Below, piece by piece: positions 8,800-18,551 of a DNA stretch of 64,000 nt. The stretch lies in assembly GCF_024347495.1 (NCBI RefSeq), contig NZ_AP025490.1, forward strand, positions 992,001 through 1,056,000. The letters are read 5' to 3'. A program made the position numbers and the translations under genes. This stretch comes from Vibrio gallaecicus. Its GTDB lineage: Bacteria; Pseudomonadota; Gammaproteobacteria; Enterobacterales; Vibrionaceae. Numbering within the stretch: position 1 is the first letter of the stretch; every line of letters begins with the position of its first letter. The notes beneath the pieces were generated by a model. The model was not told the DNA's origin, did no database searches, and saw only the letters and a list, made by a program, of their open reading frames with translations.

Positions 8800-11151
8800 A
8801 TGAACTTGGAACGTTCCGAGCGTATAGAAATCCCCGTACTACCTCTACGTGATGTAGTGGTTTACCCACATATGGTTATTCCACTATTTGTTGGTCGTGA
8901 AAAATCGATTTCTTGCCTAGAATCGGCAATGGAAGCCAACAAACAAGTATTGCTAGTTGCGCAGAAACAGGCTGATACCGATGAGCCTTCAATTGACGAC
9001 CTATTTGATGTAGGTACTGTTGCCACCATTCTTCAGCTACTCAAGCTACCAGATGGTACAGTTAAAGTACTGGTTGAAGGTCAGCAGCGTGCAAAAATTC
9101 ACCAGTTTAGAGAGAGTGAATTTTTCCTTGCAGACGCAGAATATGTAGTCACCTCTGAACTTGATGAAAAAGAACAAGAAGTTGTTGTACGCAGTGCGAT
9201 CAATCAATTTGAAGGCTTTATCAAGCTGAATAAGAAGATCCCACCAGAAGTACTGACATCTTTAAATGGCATCGATGAAGCAGCACGCTTAGCCGATACC
9301 ATTGCGGCTCATATGCCTCTGAAACTTGTCGATAAGCAGCATGTCTTAGAAATTTTAGATGTTACTGAACGTTTAGAATTCTTAATGGGGCAGATGGAGT
9401 CAGAAATTGACATCCTACAAGTTGAAAAGCGTATCCGTGGTCGCGTTAAGAAACAAATGGAAAAATCCCAACGTGAGTACTATCTGAATGAGCAAATGAA
9501 AGCTATTCAGAAAGAACTTGGCGATATGGATGATGCTCCAGATGAATTCGAAGCTTTGAAAAAGAAAATCGAAGATTCAAAGATGCCTCAGGAAGCTCGT
9601 GAAAAAACAGAGCAAGAGCTGCAAAAACTTAAGATGATGTCACCTATGTCTGCTGAAGCAACAGTAGTGCGTAGTTACATTGATTGGATGGTTGGCGTGC
9701 CTTGGGCAAAACGCTCAAAAGTTAAGAAAAACTTAGCTAAAGCTGAAGAAGTCTTGAACGAAGACCACTACGGTTTAGAGCGAGTTAAAGAACGTATTCT
9801 TGAGTACTTGGCGGTTCAAAACCGAATTAACAAGTTAAAAGGTCCGATTCTTTGTCTTGTAGGGCCTCCTGGTGTAGGTAAAACCTCTCTAGGTCGCTCT
9901 ATCGCAGCAGCTACCGGTCGTAAGTACACTCGTATGGCTTTGGGTGGCGTTCGTGATGAAGCTGAAATTCGTGGTCACCGTCGTACTTACATTGGCTCTC
10001 TTCCAGGTAAATTAATCCAGAAGATGTCTAAAGTTGGCGTAAAAAATCCACTATTCCTATTAGATGAAATCGATAAGATGTCATCTGATATGCGTGGCGA
10101 CCCATCTTCAGCCCTTCTAGAAGTGCTTGATCCAGAGCAGAACAATGCGTTTAACGATCACTACTTAGAAGTCGATTACGATCTGTCTGATGTAATGTTT
10201 GTCGCAACCTCTAACTCGATGGATATTCCAGGCCCTTTACTTGATCGTATGGAAGTTATTCGTTTGTCTGGTTATACAGAAGATGAAAAGCTGAATATTG
10301 CTAAAAGCCACTTGCTTGATAAACAAGTACAGCGTAATGGTTTGAAGCCGAATGAGATCACTATTGAAGACTCAGCGATTATTGGCATTATTCGTTACTA
10401 TACTCGTGAAGCTGGTGTGCGTAGTTTAGAGCGTGAAATCTCTAAGATTTGTCGTAAAGCGGTTAAGAATATTCTTCTCGATAGCAGCCTCAAGTCTGTG
10501 ACTGTTAATATGGATAACCTAAAAGAGTACTTAGGTGTTCAACGTCATGATTTCGGTAAAGCTGATGAAAGTAACCGCATTGGTCAAGTAACTGGTTTAG
10601 CTTGGACTCAAGTTGGCGGTGATCTGCTTACAATTGAAACGGAGTCAATGCCGGGTAAAGGTAAGCTAACACAAACAGGTTCGCTTGGTGATGTGATGAA
10701 AGAGTCAATCCAAGCTGCAATGACAGTTGTTCGTTCACGTGCCGAGAAATTGGGTATTAACACTGACTTCTATGAGAAACGTGACATCCACGTGCACGTA
10801 CCAGAAGGTGCGACACCAAAAGATGGTCCGAGTGCTGGTATTGCAATGTGTACGGCATTAGTTTCTAGCCTAACAGGCAACCCTGTGAAAGCTGAAGTGG
10901 GTATGACGGGTGAAATTACTTTACGTGGTGAAGTTTTACCTATCGGTGGCTTGAAAGAAAAGCTGTTAGCGGCACACCGCGGTGGTATCAAAACAGTACT
11001 TATTCCAAAAGATAATGAGCGTGATCTAGAAGAAATTCCAGATAACGTGATTGCCGATCTTAAGGTTATCCCGGTTCAGTGGATTGATGAAGTATTGAAA
11101 GTTGCGTTAGAGCGAGACCCTTCAGGTGTTGAGTTTGACGCTAAAAAATAG
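8800..11151 (+). CDS. lon: ATP-dependent protease La (Lon)
   Basis: Homo-oligomeric cytoplasmic AAA+ protease that removes misfolded and short-lived regulatory proteins. The N-terminal substrate-binding (LAN) domain begins with IPVLPLRDVVVYPHMVIPL. A coiled region follows, then Walker A GPPGVGKT at 355-362. The catalytic dyad is Ser678 (PKDGPSAG) and Lys721. The length, 783 residues, is one less than in E. coli. It is monocistronic here, with its own heat-shock-type promoter and terminator. Confidence 0.98.
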   Translation: MNLERSERIEIPVLPLRDVVVYPHMVIPLFVGREKSISCLESAMEANKQVLLVAQKQADTDEPSIDDLFDVGTVATILQLLKLPDGTVKVLVEGQQRAKIHQFRESEFFLADAEYVVTSELDEKEQEVVVRSAINQFEGFIKLNKKIPPEVLTSLNGIDEAARLADTIAAHMPLKLVDKQHVLEILDVTERLEFLMGQMESEIDILQVEKRIRGRVKKQMEKSQREYYLNEQMKAIQKELGDMDDAPDEFEALKKKIEDSKMPQEAREKTEQELQKLKMMSPMSAEATVVRSYIDWMVGVPWAKRSKVKKNLAKAEEVLNEDHYGLERVKERILEYLAVQNRINKLKGPILCLVGPPGVGKTSLGRSIAAATGRKYTRMALGGVRDEAEIRGHRRTYIGSLPGKLIQKMSKVGVKNPLFLLDEIDKMSSDMRGDPSSALLEVLDPEQNNAFNDHYLEVDYDLSDVMFVATSNSMDIPGPLLDRMEVIRLSGYTEDEKLNIAKSHLLDKQVQRNGLKPNEITIEDSAIIGIIRYYTREAGVRSLEREISKICRKAVKNILLDSSLKSVTVNMDNLKEYLGVQRHDFGKADESNRIGQVTGLAWTQVGGDLLTIETESMPGKGKLTQTGSLGDVMKESIQAAMTVVRSRAEKLGINTDFYEKRDIHVHVPEGATPKDGPSAGIAMCTALVSSLTGNPVKAEVGMTGEITLRGEVLPIGGLKEKLLAAHRGGIKTVLIPKDNERDLEEIPDNVIADLKVIPVQWIDEVLKVALERDPSGVEFDAKK

Positions 11152-11179
11152 TGATGCGTAGCAAAAATAAGTAAAGAAT

Positions 11180-11218
11180 TACGCTGATAGACCCGAAAAG
11201 GCTTGTCAGCGTTTTTTT
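11180..11218 (+). terminator. Terminator after lon
   Basis: ACGCTGA and TCAGCGT form a hairpin with an 18-nt loop, followed by eight T residues. Confidence 0.8.
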
Positions 11219-11345
11219 TGGACGCTAAGTTATTCGACTAAAGCTTCAAGCCCTTTTGTCACAAGGCTTGCAGCTACTTTAAAACCAAAATGGATCGAAA
11301 CGTCGTCTATAAAAATATTCAAAGATGACACAAAGGGGAAACACA

Positions 11346-11621
11346 GTGAATAAAACACAATTAGTAGAATCAATCGCAGAAAACGCAGATATCTCAAAAG
11401 CTTCAGCTGGTCGCGCTCTAGATGCATTCATTGAAGCGGTTGGTACAACGCTACAATCAGGTGATCAAGTTGCACTTGTTGGTTTTGGTACATTCAGCGT
11501 GCGTACTCGTGCCGCTCGCACAGGTCGTAACCCTAAGACTGGTGAAGAAATCCAAATCGCAGAAGCTAAAGTACCTGGTTTCAAAGCAGGTAAAGCTCTT
11601 AAAGACGCATGTAACCAATAA
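11346..11621 (+). CDS. hupB: DNA-binding protein HU-beta
   Basis: Small nucleoid-associated protein that bends DNA as a dimer. I place the start at the GTG at 11346: AAAGGGGAA lies about 6 nt upstream, and the product then begins [12 protein letters not shown], as HU-beta does, giving 91 residues against 90 in E. coli. An upstream in-frame ATG at 11325 would add seven unrelated residues. The DNA-binding arm [12 protein letters not shown] and the ending [11 protein letters not shown] are typical. It sits between lon and ppiD as in enterobacteria. Confidence 0.97.
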   Translation: MNKTQLVESIAENADISKASAGRALDAFIEAVGTTLQSGDQVALVGFGTFSVRTRAARTGRNPKTGEEIQIAEAKVPGFKAGKALKDACNQ

Positions 11622-11657
11622 CTATCCTTTGGGTAGTCGTTACTGGCACAATCTGAG

Positions 11658-11691
11658 CGACTTGAAACATGCTGTTTCATCTTTCAAGTCG
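11658..11691 (+). terminator. Hairpin after hupB, probable terminator
   Basis: A 10-bp perfect stem CGACTTGAAA/TTTCAAGTCG is followed by the T-rich TGTTTGTGTT. An alternative inner stem GAAACA/TGTTTC can also form. The T run is interrupted, so the call is moderate. Confidence 0.5.
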
Positions 11692-11725
11692 TGTTTGTGT
11701 TAAGCGGACTGAACTTATTTAATTT

Positions 11726-11756
11726 ATGCGCATCCTACTGATGCGCATTTCTTTTT
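11726..11756 (+). terminator. Terminator between hupB and ppiD
   Basis: The stem TGCGCATC/GATGCGCA with a 5-nt loop is followed by TTTCTTTTT. This is a second hairpin downstream of hupB. Confidence 0.7.
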
Positions 11757-11825
11757 CTGATACTATCGCGTGAATAGATTATTTATTTTGAAGCATCGGC
11801 TTCTTTCCCGGAGAGCAGTTAAATT

Positions 11826-13685
11826 ATGATGGATCGATTACGCGAAGGCGTGAACAGCATCGCGGTTAAAATTATCCTTGTCTTGATTATCCTTTCATTT
11901 GTTTTTGCTGGTGTCGGCAGTTACATCACAGGTGGTGGCAATAATGCAGCCGCGAAAGTAGGTAATACAGAAATTGGCCGTGGTGAGTTTGAGCAAGCTT
12001 ACCAAAACGAACGTAACCGCATGCAATCACAGCTTGGCGATTACTTTTCTCAAATGTTGGCAGACCCTGCTTATGTAGAGTCTTTCCGTAAATCAGTCCT
12101 TGATCGAATGATCAATGACGTATTATTAGAGCAGCAAGCTGAAGCTCTAGGTTTACGTATTAGTGATTCACAAATTCGTACTTTGATCCTTGAGATGCCT
12201 CAGTTCCAAACTGCGGGTCAATTTGATCAAGAAATCTACCAATCGTCACTTCGCCGTGCAGGTTTCAGTGCTGAAAGCTTTGCTGAATACATGCGCCGCG
12301 ATTTAATGCGTAATCAACTAGTGACAGCGCTACAAGGTAGTGAGTTTGTACTTCAAGGTGAAATTGATGTTCAGAGCAAACTGATTGCTCAGACTCGTGA
12401 TGTACGCACCGTTACATTGAATGTTAGCGATATCGCAGCTGGAATCACACTGTCTGATGAAGAGATTCAACAGTACTACCAAGACAACTCTGCAGACTAC
12501 ACTCGCCCAGAGCAGGTTCAGGTAGCATATATTGAACTTTCGGCTGAACAGTTAAAAGAAACTATCAAAATCTCTGATGAGCAGGTACAACAATACTACG
12601 ATGAGCACTTAGATAAGTACTCAACGGAAGAGCAACGTAAAGTGAGTCATATCCTAGTTCAAGGCGATGACGAAGCAAAAGCACAAGCTATTCTTGATGA
12701 ATTAAATGCTGGTGCTGATTTTGCTACTTTGGCTGAAGAAAAGTCTGATGACTTCGGTAGTTCAGATGTTGGCGGTGATCTTGGTTGGATTGAGCGCGAA
12801 GTAATGGATCCTGCATTTGAAGAAGCAGCTTTTGCCCTTCAGACTGTTGGCGATAAAACGGGTTTAGTTAAATCTGAATTCGGCTACCACATTATTAAAC
12901 TTGATGATGTTAAAGCTTCACAAGCTCAACCTTTGGCAGATGTTGCTGCGGAGATTAAGTTAGAGATTGTTGACCAAGAGGCGGTAGACCAGTTCTATGA
13001 GAAGCAAACTGAGCTTGAAAAAGTAGCGTTTGAATTCCCTGATTCTTTAATTGATTCAGCTGAAGCGATTAATGCAAAGGTTAAAACTACAGATTTTATT
13101 TCTCATATAGATGCGCCTGAGCTATTAAAAGCACCTGCGATTATTCAAGCAATTCTAAGCCCTGAAGTAAAAGAAGACGGGCTAAACTCTGAAGTTATCG
13201 AAGTTGCACCAGAGCATATTATTGTTGTTCGTGTTGAAGACTCTCGTGATGAAATGGTACTGCCATTAGAAGAAGTGAAAGACCAAGTCGTTGCCGCACT
13301 TTCTACTGTTAAAGCAGAACAACAAGCTATCGAGCTGGGTGTTTCTCTAGTCAATGAACTTGGGCAAGGTAATGAAGCTATTCTGGCTGAAAACAACCTT
13401 GAGTTCACTGAACTAGAAACAATTGACCGTAATTCGCCACTTGCTTCTTCAGTGTTTGCTTTAGCTAAGCCTATCGATGGTCAAGCTGTATTTGGCCAAT
13501 CTAAAGACCTAGAAGGTAATATTGTAGTTGTTGAACTTTCTAATGTGACAGCTGATATCAATCCTGTTTACAGTCCTCAAATTGGTGCTCAACTTGAGCG
13601 AGTTGGAAATCAACAAGATTTGTCTAATGTGTTGAGCGTTTTACGCAGTAATGCTGACGTTGAATACTATGTTGTGAGCCAATAG
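11826..13685 (+). CDS. ppiD: Periplasmic folding chaperone PpiD (inner-membrane anchored)
   Basis: Chaperone with a parvulin-like domain, tethered to the inner membrane near the Sec translocon, that helps newly exported proteins. The start MMDRLREGVN and one membrane helix at about 13-31 match E. coli PpiD. A SurA-like N-terminal chaperone region follows. The parvulin domain lies at about 265-360 (KVSHILVQ...GGDLGWIERE...FGYHIIKL). Its length, 619 residues, is normal. It follows hupB and precedes ybaV as in E. coli. Confidence 0.96.
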   Translation: MMDRLREGVNSIAVKIILVLIILSFVFAGVGSYITGGGNNAAAKVGNTEIGRGEFEQAYQNERNRMQSQLGDYFSQMLADPAYVESFRKSVLDRMINDVLLEQQAEALGLRISDSQIRTLILEMPQFQTAGQFDQEIYQSSLRRAGFSAESFAEYMRRDLMRNQLVTALQGSEFVLQGEIDVQSKLIAQTRDVRTVTLNVSDIAAGITLSDEEIQQYYQDNSADYTRPEQVQVAYIELSAEQLKETIKISDEQVQQYYDEHLDKYSTEEQRKVSHILVQGDDEAKAQAILDELNAGADFATLAEEKSDDFGSSDVGGDLGWIEREVMDPAFEEAAFALQTVGDKTGLVKSEFGYHIIKLDDVKASQAQPLADVAAEIKLEIVDQEAVDQFYEKQTELEKVAFEFPDSLIDSAEAINAKVKTTDFISHIDAPELLKAPAIIQAILSPEVKEDGLNSEVIEVAPEHIIVVRVEDSRDEMVLPLEEVKDQVVAALSTVKAEQQAIELGVSLVNELGQGNEAILAENNLEFTELETIDRNSPLASSVFALAKPIDGQAVFGQSKDLEGNIVVVELSNVTADINPVYSPQIGAQLERVGNQQDLSNVLSVLRSNADVEYYVVSQ

Positions 13686-13716
13686 GCTATTCATCTGAAA
13701 ATGATATGTAACACAC

Positions 13717-13748
13717 AACGGGTCACTTAGGTGACCCGTTTTAATTTT
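13717..13748 (+). terminator. Terminator after ppiD
   Basis: The perfect 10-bp stem AACGGGTCAC/GTGACCCGTT with a TTAG loop is followed by TTAATTTT. Confidence 0.85.
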
Positions 13749-13812
13749 CCAGAAAGTAAATTCTTTATATCCTAGTTACTCTTTATCTTAGCGTTTTAAG
13801 AAGGAGTAACTC

Positions 13813-14130
13813 ATGTCTATCTTCAAATCAGCTTTATCTAAGTCCCTATCAGTGATTCTACCGGCTCTGCTATTTATGAGCTTTGCCAATGCATCTAGCC
13901 CTACGAAAGATGAGCTTTACGAAGGTATAGAAATAACGGTTAACGTAAATACAGCCTCAGCGGAAGAATTAGCCGTGATGCTTGTTGGTGTAGGTGCTAA
14001 GAAAGCAGGAGAGATTGTAAAATATAGAGAAGCTCATGGTGACTTCGCTTCTATCCAGGAGTTAGAAAATGTGAAAGGGATCGGACAAGCTACGATTGAG
14101 AAGAATGTCGAACGAATCTTACTGCACTAG
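13813..14130 (+). CDS. ybaV: Exported ComEA-like helix-hairpin-helix protein (YbaV family)
   Basis: Small secreted protein with an N-terminal signal peptide of about 27 residues, ending near FANASS, and one ComEA-type helix-hairpin-helix unit (VNVNTASAEELAVMLVGVGAKKAGEIVKYREAHG...IQELENVKGIGQATIEKN). The domain binds DNA non-specifically in ComEA, the periplasmic DNA receptor for natural transformation. A role in DNA uptake is therefore possible, although the E. coli homologue in the same position after ppiD has no firm function. Its length is 105 residues. The ATG follows AAGGAGTAACTC. Confidence 0.85.
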   Translation: MSIFKSALSKSLSVILPALLFMSFANASSPTKDELYEGIEITVNVNTASAEELAVMLVGVGAKKAGEIVKYREAHGDFASIQELENVKGIGQATIEKNVERILLH

Positions 14131-14150
14131 CTTTACGATTTGGAAAAATA

Positions 14151-14179
14151 AAAAAAACCGCCTTATTGGGCGGTTTTTT
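14151..14179. terminator. Terminator after ybaV
   Basis: AAAAAACCGCC and GGGCGGTTTTTT form a tight hairpin with a short loop and a T run. The A run on the other side makes it potentially bidirectional. Confidence 0.9.
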
Positions 14180-14212
14180 ATTTATTGAGCATTGGCTATA
14201 AAGGCTAGTCTC

Positions 14213-14256
14213 AGAGCATCTAGAGCATCTAGAGCATCTAGAGCATCTAGAGCATC
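14213..14256. repeat. 9-bp tandem repeat, about five copies of AGAGCATCT
   Basis: Five adjacent, identical copies of AGAGCATCT (the last lacks its final base) lie between the ybaV terminator and the end of the antiporter gene. They are non-coding. The unit shares the core GCATCT with the 8-bp array at 46543-46651. Confidence 0.95.
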
Positions 14257-14285
14257 AACAGCTACTCATATAAAGAGCGGTAACT

Positions 14286-15611
14286 CTAAAGAACCATAGC
14301 GGCTAACCAACCGAATGCTATCAATGGTAAATTGTAGTGTAAGAAAGTCGGTACAACCGTTTCCCATACATGTTCGTGTTGACCATCTGCATTTAGACCT
14401 GAGGTAGGACCTAATGTAGAGTCTGAAGCTGGAGAACCAGCATCACCAAGAGCTGCCGCGGTACCTACAAGCGCAATTGTTGCCATAGGTGAGAAACCGA
14501 AAGCGGCTGCAAGTGGTACATAAATAGTTGCTAGAATTGGAATTGTTGAGAATGAAGAACCAATCCCCATTGTCACTAAAAGACCAACGATTAGCATGAA
14601 TAGTGCTGCAAGTGGTTTGTTGTCACCAATACTTGTTGAAAGAGCTTCTACTAAGGATTCAACACCACCAGTTTGTTTCATCACTGCAGCGAAACCAGCG
14701 GCTGCGATCATGATGAAGCCGATCATTGCCATCATGTGAACACCTTTGGTGAATACATCTTGAGTTTCTTTCCAAGCAATAACACCACCAAATGTGAACA
14801 CCATAAAACCAGCTAAGGCACCGATAATCATCGACCCTGTTGATAGCTGAACGGTCAATGCAGCGACAATACCAATTGCTGCTACTATGATGTGTTTTTT
14901 ATTGATGGTTTTAGTCTCAGTAGACACAACAGTGTGAGATGTTTCTTTGTATTGGCGTGGTTTACGGTAAGTAAAGAAAACCGCAGTTAGTAAACCGAAA
15001 ATCATCCCAACTGCTGGCAATAACATTGCCATAGGAACTTGGCTAGCGACAACATTTTCTAGACCATTGTCATGTAGGTTCTTCAGTAGAATGTTATTCA
15101 GGAAGATACCACCGAAACCAATGGGTAGAACCATATATGGTGTAATTAAACCGAAAGTAAGCACACAAGCGACAAGTCTACGGTCTAGGTTAAGCTTTGC
15201 AAATACGCCAAGTAGAGGTGGAATTAAGATTGGGATAAAGGCGATATGTACAGGGATAATATTTTGAGACGACATGGTTACTAGAATTAAAGACGCTAGG
15301 ATGCCATATTTTAAACCAGTAGATGCCGTAGCATTTTCTTTACCATGGATGCGTTTAATTACATTTTGAGCAAGTAAGTCGGTAATGCCAGATCTTGAAA
15401 TAGCGACAGCAAAGGTACCTAACATCGCATAACTTAAAGCAATGGTAGCGCCGCCGCCAAGTCCACTTTCGAATGCAGATACCGCATCGTTAAGGCTCAT
15501 GCCTGAAACAATACCGCCAATGATGGCACTGAACGTAAGCGCCACCACTACATTTACACGCATCAATGCTAAAACAAGCATGATGCACACAGAAATTACA
15601 ACTGGGTTCAT
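14286..15611 (-). CDS. Na+/H+ antiporter family protein (NhaC/YuiF-like)
   Basis: Polytopic inner-membrane protein of 441 residues with about 11-12 hydrophobic helices. Family features are the start [24 protein letters not shown], the segment [19 protein letters not shown], polar [17 protein letters not shown] in the middle, and [21 protein letters not shown] near the end. I recognise it as a NhaC-superfamily antiporter-like protein related to Bacillus YuiF. Some relatives are annotated as amino-acid permeases, so ion exchange is inferred. It lies 45-50 bp after rnt on the same strand and may be cotranscribed. Confidence 0.8.
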   Translation of the reverse strand: MNPVVISVCIMLVLALMRVNVVVALTFSAIIGGIVSGMSLNDAVSAFESGLGGGATIALSYAMLGTFAVAISRSGITDLLAQNVIKRIHGKENATASTGLKYGILASLILVTMSSQNIIPVHIAFIPILIPPLLGVFAKLNLDRRLVACVLTFGLITPYMVLPIGFGGIFLNNILLKNLHDNGLENVVASQVPMAMLLPAVGMIFGLLTAVFFTYRKPRQYKETSHTVVSTETKTINKKHIIVAAIGIVAALTVQLSTGSMIIGALAGFMVFTFGGVIAWKETQDVFTKGVHMMAMIGFIMIAAAGFAAVMKQTGGVESLVEALSTSIGDNKPLAALFMLIVGLLVTMGIGSSFSTIPILATIYVPLAAAFGFSPMATIALVGTAAALGDAGSPASDSTLGPTSGLNADGQHEHVWETVVPTFLHYNLPLIAFGWLAAMVL

Positions 15612-15656
15612 ATTATTCTCGGAATGTTGTGTTTATTTATTTTTATTAATTGATAC

Positions 15657-16304
15657 TTACTCATCTTCTGTAATAAGTGGCCAGCCGCCAAGAGCTTTCC
15701 ATTTATTTACAATGCCGCAAAAAAGTTCAGCGGTTTTTTGAGTATCATATAAAGCGGAGTGCGCTTCTTTATTGTCAAAATCCATCCCTGCAGTTTTACA
15801 TGCTTTAGCCAAAACGGTTTGACCATAAGCAAGTCCACTAAGAGCAGCAGTATCAAAAGTAGCAAAAGGGTGGAAAGGGACGCGTTTAAGCTTACAACGT
15901 TCACTTGCAGCATTCACAAAGTTAAGGTCGAATGTTGCATTGTGTGCAACCATGATCGCACGGCTACAGTCAGAAGCTTTTTGTTCTTTTCTCACAAGCT
16001 TGTAGATTTCTTTTAAAGCTTCACCTTCAGGAATCGCTCCGCGGAGTGGGCTGAACGGATCTTTAATACCGTTAAAATCGAGCGCTTCTTGTTCTAAGTT
16101 GGCACCTTCAAAAGGTTCAATATGAAAATGAATAGTGGATGCAGGTTGTAAGTCACCATTCTCATCCATCTTTAATGTGATAGCACAAATCTCCAATAAC
16201 GCATCGGTTTTCGCATTGAATCCTGCGGTTTCTACGTCGATAACTACTGGGAAATAGCCACGGAAGCGTTTTTTAAGGGTCAGAGCTTCATTTTCTACAG
16301 TCAT
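15657..16304 (-). CDS. rnt: Ribonuclease T
   Basis: 3'-to-5' exoribonuclease of the DEDDh family that trims tRNA 3' ends and matures stable RNAs. Motif I is [11 protein letters not shown] with Asp23 and Glu25, motif [13 protein letters not shown], and motif [14 protein letters not shown] chose the ATG at 16304, which gives 215 residues and the same catalytic numbering as E. coli, over a TTG three codons upstream. It is divergent from motY, an arrangement known in other vibrios. Confidence 0.95.
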   Translation of the reverse strand: MTVENEALTLKKRFRGYFPVVIDVETAGFNAKTDALLEICAITLKMDENGDLQPASTIHFHIEPFEGANLEQEALDFNGIKDPFSPLRGAIPEGEALKEIYKLVRKEQKASDCSRAIMVAHNATFDLNFVNAASERCKLKRVPFHPFATFDTAALSGLAYGQTVLAKACKTAGMDFDNKEAHSALYDTQKTAELFCGIVNKWKALGGWPLITEDE

Positions 16305-16403
16305 GTTAGCCAAAATTAGTGTGATAGGGGCTGCATTATTGCAGATAATAGCAGTGATAAAAACTAAAGAAATTTAATAATTAACAAAAGACACACTTTG
16401 AGG

Positions 16404-16419
16404 TGGCTAGGTTTTTGCA
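16404..16419 (+). promoter_or_regulatory. Candidate sigma-54 promoter of motY
   Basis: TGGCTA-N5-TTGCA preserves the GG-N10-GC spacing of the -24/-12 consensus (TGGCAC-N5-TTGCA). It lies 72 bp before motY on the same strand. Sigma-54 with FlrC drives middle flagellar genes in vibrios, whereas mot genes are often assigned to sigma-28. Confidence 0.5.
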
Positions 16420-16491
16420 TGGTATTATCTTTAGAAATAGGCGGCAATTGGCTGCATTGTTAAACGATTTGCTTAAGAGATATTCTATCTT

Positions 16492-17373
16492 ATGAATACA
16501 AGACTCATCATAGGTTCAATCTTACTGTCGCTGATGTCTTCGTCCGCCGTCGCTATGCAAGATAAGCGGTACGGAGCGACACCTCAGCAGTCAACGTGGG
16601 AGATGGTGGCGAATACACCACTAGAATGTCGTTTAGTTCACCCAATTCCAAATTTTGGTGATGCGGAGTTTTCCTCTCGTGCGAGCAAAAAAGTTATTTT
16701 GGACTTTGAGCTTAAAATGCGTCGACCAATGGGGGCAACCCGAAATGTAAGTTTGATTTCTATGCCTCCGCCGTGGAGACCTGGAGAAAGTGCCGATCGT
16801 ATGACGACCATTAAATTCTTCCAACAGTTTGATGGCTATGTCGGAGGTCAAACAGCTTGGGGGATGCTAAGTGAGCTAGAAAAGGGTCGCTACCCTACAT
16901 TTAGTTATCAAGAATGGCAGAGCCGAGACCAGCGAATTGAAGTCACTCTGTCATCTGTCCTATTCCAATCAAAATACAATGTGTTTAGTGACTGTATTGC
17001 GAATTTATTACCTTATAGTTTTGAAGATATTTCTTTTACCATTCTTCACTACGATAGAAATAGTGACCAGTTGAATAAGTCATCACGTAAGCGTTTAGGG
17101 CAGATAGCGGAATACATTCGTTACAATCAAGATATTGATCTTGTTCTAGTTGCCACTTATACAGACTCAATTGACAGTAAAGGTATCAGCCAAAACTTAT
17201 CTGAGAGACGAGCAGAATCTTTAAGAGATTACTTTAAATCTTTAGGCTTGGCAGAGGATAGAATTAAAGTTCAAGGTTATGGTAAGCGCCGACCAATTGC
17301 TGATAACAGCTCTCCTATTGGTAAAGATAAAAACCGTCGTGTTGTAATTTCACTTGGAAGGACTCAAATTTAG
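16492..17373 (+). CDS. motY: Sodium-driven flagellar motor protein MotY
   Basis: Component of the periplasmic T ring that anchors the PomA/PomB stator around the sodium-driven polar flagellar motor. A signal peptide ends near SSAVA (residue 21). The N-terminal half is the MotY-specific domain that contacts MotX and the basal body. Residues of about 170-285 form an OmpA-like peptidoglycan-binding domain ([28 protein letters not shown]...[13 protein letters not shown]...NRRVVISL). The length, 293 residues, equals characterised Vibrio MotY. It supports a polar, Na+-dependent flagellum. Confidence 0.95.
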   Translation: MNTRLIIGSILLSLMSSSAVAMQDKRYGATPQQSTWEMVANTPLECRLVHPIPNFGDAEFSSRASKKVILDFELKMRRPMGATRNVSLISMPPPWRPGESADRMTTIKFFQQFDGYVGGQTAWGMLSELEKGRYPTFSYQEWQSRDQRIEVTLSSVLFQSKYNVFSDCIANLLPYSFEDISFTILHYDRNSDQLNKSSRKRLGQIAEYIRYNQDIDLVLVATYTDSIDSKGISQNLSERRAESLRDYFKSLGLAEDRIKVQGYGKRRPIADNSSPIGKDKNRRVVISLGRTQI

Positions 17374-17450
17374 AGGTTAGCGAATTAAGTGGATTTAGCT
17401 AAATAGATTGAGTTGAAAGAACGCTATTTTAATAGATTTATGTTTTTACC

Positions 17451-17480
17451 AAAAGCCAGTTATCAGACTGGCTTTTTTTG
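17451..17480. terminator. Terminator after motY
   Basis: AAAAGCCAGT and ACTGGCTTTT form a 10-bp stem with a 6-nt loop, then TTT. It lies between two convergent genes and could serve both. Confidence 0.88.
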
Positions 17481-17490
17481 AATTGCATTT

Positions 17491-17925
17491 TTAGTTTAAG
17501 CGGAATTTAGCAATGATTTCGCAGTTCGTTGCGGTATCTATTTTTTCTACCATCGAAGCTATCTTCGGGTTTGGGTGGCGCTTCATGAAATCAATTAAGG
17601 CTTTTTTACAGCACCCTATCGAATCAATAAAACTAGAGCATTGAGTGTGAGGGCACTGAGGGATTAAGGTCAATACCTTTTCAGACGCAAGCTGTAGATA
17701 TTTGAGTTCATATTCGGCTTCTCCTGCCCAGCGCCAGAACTGAGCAAGATTGTGACACGAAACAACCGATATTATTAATCGTTCATCAGCTTCTATGTCA
17801 GTTCGCTCTGTGATTCTTTCACTCAGCGTTAGAGCTTGTTGGTAGTGAAGAATACTTCGTACAGGGTCGTCGAGTTGCAACGCGGTATCGGCAAGTAACG
17901 TGTGTTTTTCCCATTCGCTTATCAT
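17491..17925 (-). CDS. Helical protein of unknown function (probably DUF2753 family)
   Basis: Soluble protein of 144 residues with no signal peptide or membrane segment. It looks like two or three TPR-like helical hairpins: EWEKHTLLADTALQLDDPVRSILHYQQALTLSERI, then CHNLAQFWRWAGEAEYELKYLQLASEKVLTLI. A cysteine-rich stretch (CPHTQC...GCC) follows at about 95-107. I recall similar short proteins in vibrios filed as DUF2753 but cannot verify this. It lies alone between motY (convergent) and gloA. No function can be given. Confidence 0.7.
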   Translation of the reverse strand: MISEWEKHTLLADTALQLDDPVRSILHYQQALTLSERITERTDIEADERLIISVVSCHNLAQFWRWAGEAEYELKYLQLASEKVLTLIPQCPHTQCSSFIDSIGCCKKALIDFMKRHPNPKIASMVEKIDTATNCEIIAKFRLN

Positions 17926-18048
17926 TGTTAACTCTCACTCTATAAATCTGGCTAACAATCTAAACGATAATTATTATCAAGTAAAGTTTAGTGATGATGA
18001 ACGGCAATTCTTCTTATTTATTGGAAGGTAGATTATGAAAAAGATATA

Positions 18049-18074
18049 AAAAAACGAGCAAAGAGCTCGTTTTT
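18049..18074. terminator. Terminator after gloA
   Basis: AAAAACGAGC and GCTCGTTTTT flank a 5-nt loop. On the minus strand a T run follows, which suits gloA. Confidence 0.85.
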
Positions 18075-18095
18075 AGAATGGTTATTGGCAGTTTT

Positions 18096-18512
18096 CTAGC
18101 CTTCTAAGCCAGCGCTTGCTTGTTTACTTTGAATCAATTCGATCATGTAACCATCAGGGTCTTTGACAAATGCAATCTCAGTGCTGCCACCTTTTACAGG
18201 ACCTGGTTCGCGAGTAACGTTACCACCTGCTGCTTTAATTGCGTCACATGTTGAATAGATATCGTCTACGCCGATAGCAATATGACCGAATGCAGAACCG
18301 TGTTCATATTCAGTGGTGCCCCAGTTATAAGTTAACTCAATCACAGCCCCTTGTGACTCATCTCCGTAGCCTAAAAAAACCAGCGTATATTCATATTCTG
18401 CGTTTTCATTTTTACGTAATAAGTCCATACCCATCACGTCAGTATAGAACTCGATAGATTTATCTAAATCACCGACACGTAGCATAGTGTGAAGAATTCG
18501 ACCATTTGACAT
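18096..18512 (-). CDS. gloA: Lactoylglutathione lyase (glyoxalase I)
   Basis: Metalloenzyme that converts the hemithioacetal of methylglyoxal and glutathione to S-lactoylglutathione, detoxifying methylglyoxal in the cytoplasm. Two beta-alpha-beta-beta-beta modules are visible. The metal ligands are His8, Glu59, His77 and Glu125, which are His5/Glu56/His74/Glu122 in E. coli shifted by three. Its length of 138 residues is normal. Upstream, the segment AGCTCCT is tandemly duplicated (18519-18535), giving two AGGAGCT motifs on the coding strand. The nearer one serves as ribosome-binding site. Confidence 0.95.
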   Translation of the reverse strand: MSNGRILHTMLRVGDLDKSIEFYTDVMGMDLLRKNENAEYEYTLVFLGYGDESQGAVIELTYNWGTTEYEHGSAFGHIAIGVDDIYSTCDAIKAAGGNVTREPGPVKGGSTEIAFVKDPDGYMIELIQSKQASAGLEG

Positions 18513-18551
18513 AATTAGCTCCTAGCTCCTAGCTCAAGTATTTATAATTCG

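Noticed and set aside
16400..16412. GGCTAGG upstream of motY as a Qrr core or target
   Set aside because: Only 7 bases match and the rest of the Qrr core is absent; the sequence is better explained as part of a sigma-54 -24 element.
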